From: a bacterium
GTDB lineage: Bacteria; SM23-81; DAOVCL01
Assembly: GCA_029932675.1 (NCBI GenBank)
Contig: JAOZPP010000026.1
Location: forward strand, 1-38,736
Direction: 5' to 3'
Length of the DNA stretch: 38,736 nucleotides
Each line of letters starts with the position of its first letter. The first letter of the stretch is position 1. Below, one piece after another: positions 36,115-38,736 of this stretch. The position numbers were made by a program, and so were the translations under genes. The notes under the pieces were generated by a model. The model did not search any database. It was given only the letters and a program-made list of their open reading frames with translations, and was not told the origin of the DNA.

Positions 36115-36291
36115 GACAAATTAGAGGTAATTCGCTATTTTTAAGTAACTCCCGGTGATGAAAAGAGAAAACTCTCTTGCAGAACGAAGTGTGGTGAGGG
36201 GGGAAATCGGGAGGAACAAAGCCACGGTGCTCAACGATGCATTCTTGAGCCGAAGTTCCATAACCAAAGATAGCCGGGCTGTCTTGAGGAT
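36115..36291 (+). repeat. 178-bp structured element, copy 2
   Basis: Second copy in the same orientation as 35021-35198. It replaces CTCCCGAT by CTCCCGGT, still pairing with ATCGGGAG through a G-U pair, and GCAAGG by GTGAGG, still pairing with CTCTTGC through wobbles; the third hairpin loop changes from CAA to CGG. It ends about 90 bases before the next antitoxin gene. Confidence 0.75.
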
Positions 36292-36380
36292 GCTGCTTTT
36301 CCCCAGCCGTCTGGCAATTTAGCGTAGCCCTTAGAGGTCAAAATTATATTGTGTGCTATAAGTATGAATGGAGGGATAAT

Positions 36381-36593
36381 ATGAACTTGGTAGAAAAAAT
36401 TATCAAAAATATACAAGTATTGCCGAAGTCTAAACAGGTAGAAGTTCTTGATTTTGTGGAATATCTACGCTCAAATGTAGAAAAACAGGAGAGAAAAGAC
36501 TGGACAGACCTTTCTCTGTCTTCTGCGATGCGAGGAATGGAAGACGAAAAGTCTCCCTATTCACTGGATGATCTTAAGGAAATTTTCTCATGA
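36381..36593 (+). CDS. DUF2281-type antitoxin
   Basis: 70 residues from ATG 36381, preceded six bases earlier by GGAGGG; the in-frame ATG at 36351 is rejected because it would place this ribosome site inside the gene. NLVEKIIKNIQVLPKSKQVEVLDFVEYLRS is the DUF2281 helix pair, and the tail (MRGMEDEKSPYSLDDLKEIFS) is the short acidic segment typical of antitoxins that wrap around a toxin. Its stop overlaps the MazF-like start as ATGA. Confidence 0.8.
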   Translation: MNLVEKIIKNIQVLPKSKQVEVLDFVEYLRSNVEKQERKDWTDLSLSSAMRGMEDEKSPYSLDDLKEIFS

Positions 36594-36937
36594 TTTCCGA
36601 AGGACAAATTGTTTTATTCAAGTTTCCACAAACTGATCAAGAGGCCGGAAAGCTTCGTCCAGCCCTTGTTTTGCGCAGATTGCCTGGGGAATATGATGAT
36701 TGGCTTATTTGCATGATTTCTTCCCAGCTTCACCAGCAACTACCTGAATTGGATGAAGTTATCACTTCAGAAGATTCGGATTTTTTGCAATCTGGGTTGA
36801 AATTCCCAAGCGTTATTCGAACCAGCAGGCTTGCTGTTGTAGATGGTGAAACTCTCATTGGAAAATTGGGCCGAATAAACCAGGATCGCCTCCTCAGACT
36901 AGGGCGAAAGCTCGCGAAATGGATTAAGGGCGCATAA
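36590..36937 (+). CDS. PemK/MazF-like mRNA interferase toxin
   Basis: 115 residues. The SH3-like fold start EGQIVLFKFPQTDQEAGKLRPALVLRR matches the MazF pattern GxIVLxxFPxxDxxxxKxRPAxVL, followed by ICMISSQ, PSVIRTSRLAVVDGETLIGKLGRINQDRLLRLGRKL. The invariant RPALVL and T/S residues for RNA cleavage are present. Intact, unlike the first toxin in this area. Its TAA stop lies in GCATAAC, the form of an integron R-box (see findings). Confidence 0.85.
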   Translation: MISEGQIVLFKFPQTDQEAGKLRPALVLRRLPGEYDDWLICMISSQLHQQLPELDEVITSEDSDFLQSGLKFPSVIRTSRLAVVDGETLIGKLGRINQDRLLRLGRKLAKWIKGA

Positions 36938-37442
36938 CTATTCGCTCAACCAGACCTCAAACAATATGGGTTAAATTTAGATTTGAATCTATTCGACTCA
37001 GGGTATGCTTGACAACCGTCGCAAGAACTTGGAGAAATAACAGCTCATGAATTTATCAAGTGGGAGGTAAGCCCGAAGACCAAGTATCGGTTCCAGGTGT
37101 ATTTTCCGAGGCGTCAGGTCTTTGCGTTGTAAACGCAAGAATGCGGTTGTCCGCAGCGCCCTCACCTGCTTGGGATACCTCCCACTTTCTTTTCTAAAGG
37201 ATACGGGATGCAGCCTTCTGAGGGTCTTGTTGATAGGAACTAGCAAAAGACAACAGAAATTTATACTCATGTGAGCACAAAGAATTTATCTGCTATAAAA
37301 AACCCACTTGATAGCCTTTTAACAGGCGGTAAGACATGATTAAGAAAACGAAAACATATAGTCGTCCAGAGGGATGTATATGCGAACTGTTCGCAGATCT
37401 TCCTGATTTGGCGGTATATCCGAACAGTTCGGATATGAATGA
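36938..37442. other. Non-coding gap with a 130-bp inverted repeat
   Basis: AAGTGGGAGGTA (37058-37069) and TACCTCCCACTT (37176-37187) are perfect 12-bp complements; between them are TTGCGTT/AACGCAA and TGCGG/CCGCA hairpins, so the unit could fold as a branched structure. A second palindrome, TATCCGAACAGTTCGGATA, is at 37412-37430, next to GCGAACTGTTCGC at 37383-37395. No gene is supported here; frames found overlap the palindromes. Might be a small mobile element or attC-related unit. Confidence 0.45.
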
Positions 37443-37458
37443 GTTAGGCGAAATTGTC
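37443..37458 (+). repeat. Cassette-boundary core, copy 1
   Basis: GTTAGGCGAAATTGTC: an integron-type GTTRRRY core plus nine bases that recur at 38583 (14 of 16 identical) and, with one base missing, at 38382. It lies 47 bases before the nucleotidyltransferase start. Confidence 0.5.
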
Positions 37459-37489
37459 TTTTTTACTTACTTGAAGCAAAATAGATCAG

Positions 37490-38266
37490 ATGAACAAAAA
37501 ACCAACCCAATACGAAAATGTGAACTCAATCGTCCTGTTACTCCTACAAAAGTCGCAGGAGATTTTGGGTAAAAATCTTTTAGCAATGTATCTACATGGT
37601 TCACTGGCAACTGGCGACTTCGATCAAGAAAAAGGCAGCGACATTGACTTCATCGTAGTCCTCGATAAAGAAGTATCAGACGAGACGATTCAAAAACTGC
37701 GAGAAATGCTCGGCGAACTGACTCAACATGATCCAAAGTTATCCAAAAAATTGGAAGGTTCCTATGTCCCAAAAGATTGGCTCAAAAACAATGAACCACC
37801 CAAAGCAGTTCGTCCGTATATCAACGGAGTCGGCCTAAATCTGTATCCTTATGGCTATGAGTGGGTGCTTGAAAAATTTTTGATAAGAGAAAAAGGAATT
37901 GTTGTTTTTGGGCCGCCTCCTGCAACATTCATTGAACCAGTTTCTTCTGATGACGTTAGCCGAGCAAATGCAAAAATCCTTATTGGAGATTGGCAACCAA
38001 TGCTCACGGAATCGTCTCGTCTGAAAGATGATGAATACCAAACCTATGCAGTACTGACAATGTGTCGCTGCCTTTTTCTTTTTGCTAATAATGAAATGAC
38101 ATCTAAACCAAAGGCTGTTGCATGGATGAAAGAGAAATTTCCTGAATGGAAAGAATTGGTTGAAGTCGCCTCAAATTGGAGAGAGGGACAAACATTTGAT
38201 CGCTTAAACGAGGTAAAAGATTTTATCAAGTTCACGATTGAGTTCACTCATGCTAATGAGGGGTGA
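37490..38266 (+). CDS. AadA-like nucleotidyltransferase with DUF4111 domain
   Basis: 258 residues. Pol-beta-type nucleotidyltransferase core with GSLATGDFDQEKGSDIDFIVV (residues 37-57; metal-binding D51 and D53) and a C-terminal four-helix DUF4111 domain. Streptomycin/spectinomycin adenylyltransferases of the AadA and ANT(9) type are built this way and have the same length. The middle part (LEGSYVPKDWL, FLIREKGIVVFGPPP) follows the broader DUF4111 group rather than true AadA (no LEVTV string), so resistance is possible but not shown. No strong ribosome site. The gene sits between repeated integron-type cores, the usual home of aadA genes. Confidence 0.75.
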   Translation: MNKKPTQYENVNSIVLLLLQKSQEILGKNLLAMYLHGSLATGDFDQEKGSDIDFIVVLDKEVSDETIQKLREMLGELTQHDPKLSKKLEGSYVPKDWLKNNEPPKAVRPYINGVGLNLYPYGYEWVLEKFLIREKGIVVFGPPPATFIEPVSSDDVSRANAKILIGDWQPMLTESSRLKDDEYQTYAVLTMCRCLFLFANNEMTSKPKAVAWMKEKFPEWKELVEVASNWREGQTFDRLNEVKDFIKFTIEFTHANEG

Positions 38267-38321
38267 AAAAGACAACTCAAGGGGACGCTGCTGCGCTTTT
38301 GCCTCCGCCGCTCGAGCCATA

Positions 38322-38363
38322 TTTGCTGGTGATTGCGCTTCGCGCTATTATATCACCAGCAAA
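38322..38363. repeat. 12-bp stem hairpin after the nucleotidyltransferase
   Basis: TTTGCTGGTGAT (38322-38333) pairs perfectly with ATCACCAGCAAA (38352-38363); the tip carries GCGCTTCGCGC. Such tips are common in attC sites. It is followed 19 bases later by the core at 38382. Confidence 0.6.
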
Positions 38364-38381
38364 CATCAGATATACTGAAAC

Positions 38382-38396
38382 GTTAGGCTAAATGTC
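38382..38396 (+). repeat. Cassette-boundary core, copy 2
   Basis: GTTAGGCTAAATGTC, the same core and shared flank as 37443 and 38583 allowing one missing base. It would end the nucleotidyltransferase unit (939 bp from core to core). Confidence 0.5.
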
Positions 38397-38476
38397 GCTG
38401 GCTACGCCACGAAGCCGAGGTGTAACCAAACTTTGGAGCTTATATAAGCCACCAAGCTAAATAGAGGTGCCATTTA

Positions 38477-38589
38477 GCTTATCGGGGTGGGTAAGCGATA
38501 CCAGAGAGGCTTTGGGTCGCTTTTGATGCCTACGGCATCAACCCCGACTGCATCGGGGCCAGTGCCACTCCACGCCCGCCCCGTTAGGC
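38477..38589 (+). repeat. attC-like site in a 201-bp non-coding unit
   Basis: GCTTATC (R''-like, one mismatch to RYYYAAC) followed by GGGGTGGG at 38477-38491 pairs with CCCGCCCC followed by GTTAGGC (R') at 38575-38589, with one internal mismatch and two wobbles; pairing extends by TTT/AAA outside. Inner stems: TTGATGCC/GGCATCAA (38523-38541) and CCCCGA/TCGGGG (38542-38558). Length 113 bp is in the attC range. The usual unpaired spacer between R and L boxes is not clear, so it may also be a plain nested hairpin. The unit 38397-38476 carries only another hairpin (TTGG..GCTTATATAAGC..CCAA, 38433-38455). Confidence 0.5.
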
Positions 38590-38614
38590 GAAAGTGCCTT
38601 TATGAGGTGATTAT

Positions 38615-38704
38615 ATGGGAAACCTGATCATAAATAGGATTAACCTTAATAATCTTGAGGTAGTAGCCAATCTTAAAAAAGGGCATTGTCCCGAAGTTGT
38701 ATGA
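38615..38704 (+). CDS. Possible short peptide gene after the last boundary core
   Basis: 29 codons from ATG 38615 with GAGGTGATTAT directly upstream, a convincing ribosome site; reads MGNLIINRINLNNLEVV and ends in KKGHCPEVV. It starts about 25 bases after the core at 38583, as expected for a cassette gene. No family recognised; it may be a fragment, or the product may be truncated by a mutation. The sequence after the stop to 38736 is AT-rich. Confidence 0.35.
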   Translation: MGNLIINRINLNNLEVVANLKKGHCPEVV

Positions 38705-38736
38705 TTTTGGGTTTTTATTCAACATTAATAATAGTC

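Noticed and set aside
35021-36291. Direct repeats as ends of a composite transposon
   Set aside because: No transposase gene or terminal inverted repeats are visible in or between the copies.
36998-37270. 90-residue minus-strand frame
   Set aside because: It translates the 130-bp inverted repeat; no ribosome site or protein-like composition.
37336-37572. 78-residue frame before the nucleotidyltransferase
   Set aside because: It runs across two palindromes and overlaps the nucleotidyltransferase by 83 bases in another frame; no domain or ribosome site.
1-38736. CRISPR array or tRNA/rRNA genes
   Set aside because: No regular repeat-spacer pattern and no cloverleaf or rRNA-like stretch was found on reading the intergenic regions.

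Overview
The window looks like chromosome of an uncultivated Gram-negative-type bacterium, probably from the FCB group or a nearby candidate phylum (WOR-3/Stahlbacteria, Zixibacteria or KSB1 style). Five predicted exported proteins end in the type A sorting domain of type IX secretion (core NYPNPFN, then a beta-sandwich ending in a basic/hydrophobic tail). A Lol lipoprotein-release permease and ATPase imply an outer membrane, yet an McsA-McsB-ClpC arginine-phosphorylation/proteolysis operon is also present. The placement is inference; there is no rRNA or tRNA in the window.

Layout. 1-700: palindrome array and a promoter. 711-6363: a truncated sialidase-like gene and two large exported proteins. 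6570-9891: divergent pair of a TPR/lytic transglycosylase and an HTH protein with a nuclease-like fold, separated by two convincing promoters. 9864-13881: lipoprotein, small Cys-rich protein, gatA and gatB. 14034-15809: an odd fusion of a DUF483-like domain, a duplicated Cys module and a sorting domain. 15956-18448 (minus): TIGR03960/DUF2344 radical SAM protein. 18702-29634: housekeeping run prfB (programmed frameshift), lysS, lolC, lolD, mcsA, mcsB, clpC, interrupted between lysS and lolC by about 2.3 kb of accessory DNA with two HicB/HicA-like pairs flanking a gutted exported-protein gene. 29970-32600: exported papain-like protein. 32726-34850: methyltransferase, conserved unknown, sirtuin.

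34851-38736 is visibly more AT-rich accessory DNA. It holds two copies of a ~178-bp element with promoter-like 5' end and strong RNA-folding potential, each just upstream of a toxin-antitoxin pair (the first toxin is broken), then an AadA-like nucleotidyltransferase bounded by repeats of an integron-type core (GTTAGGC with a longer shared flank), a short non-coding unit with an attC-like hairpin, and the start of another unit. I read the last part as a likely fragment of an integron-cassette array without a visible integrase.

The best candidates for something undescribed are the duplicated structured element, the cassette-like array, the DUF483/Cys-module/sorting-domain fusion, and the HTH plus degenerate nuclease-like protein.
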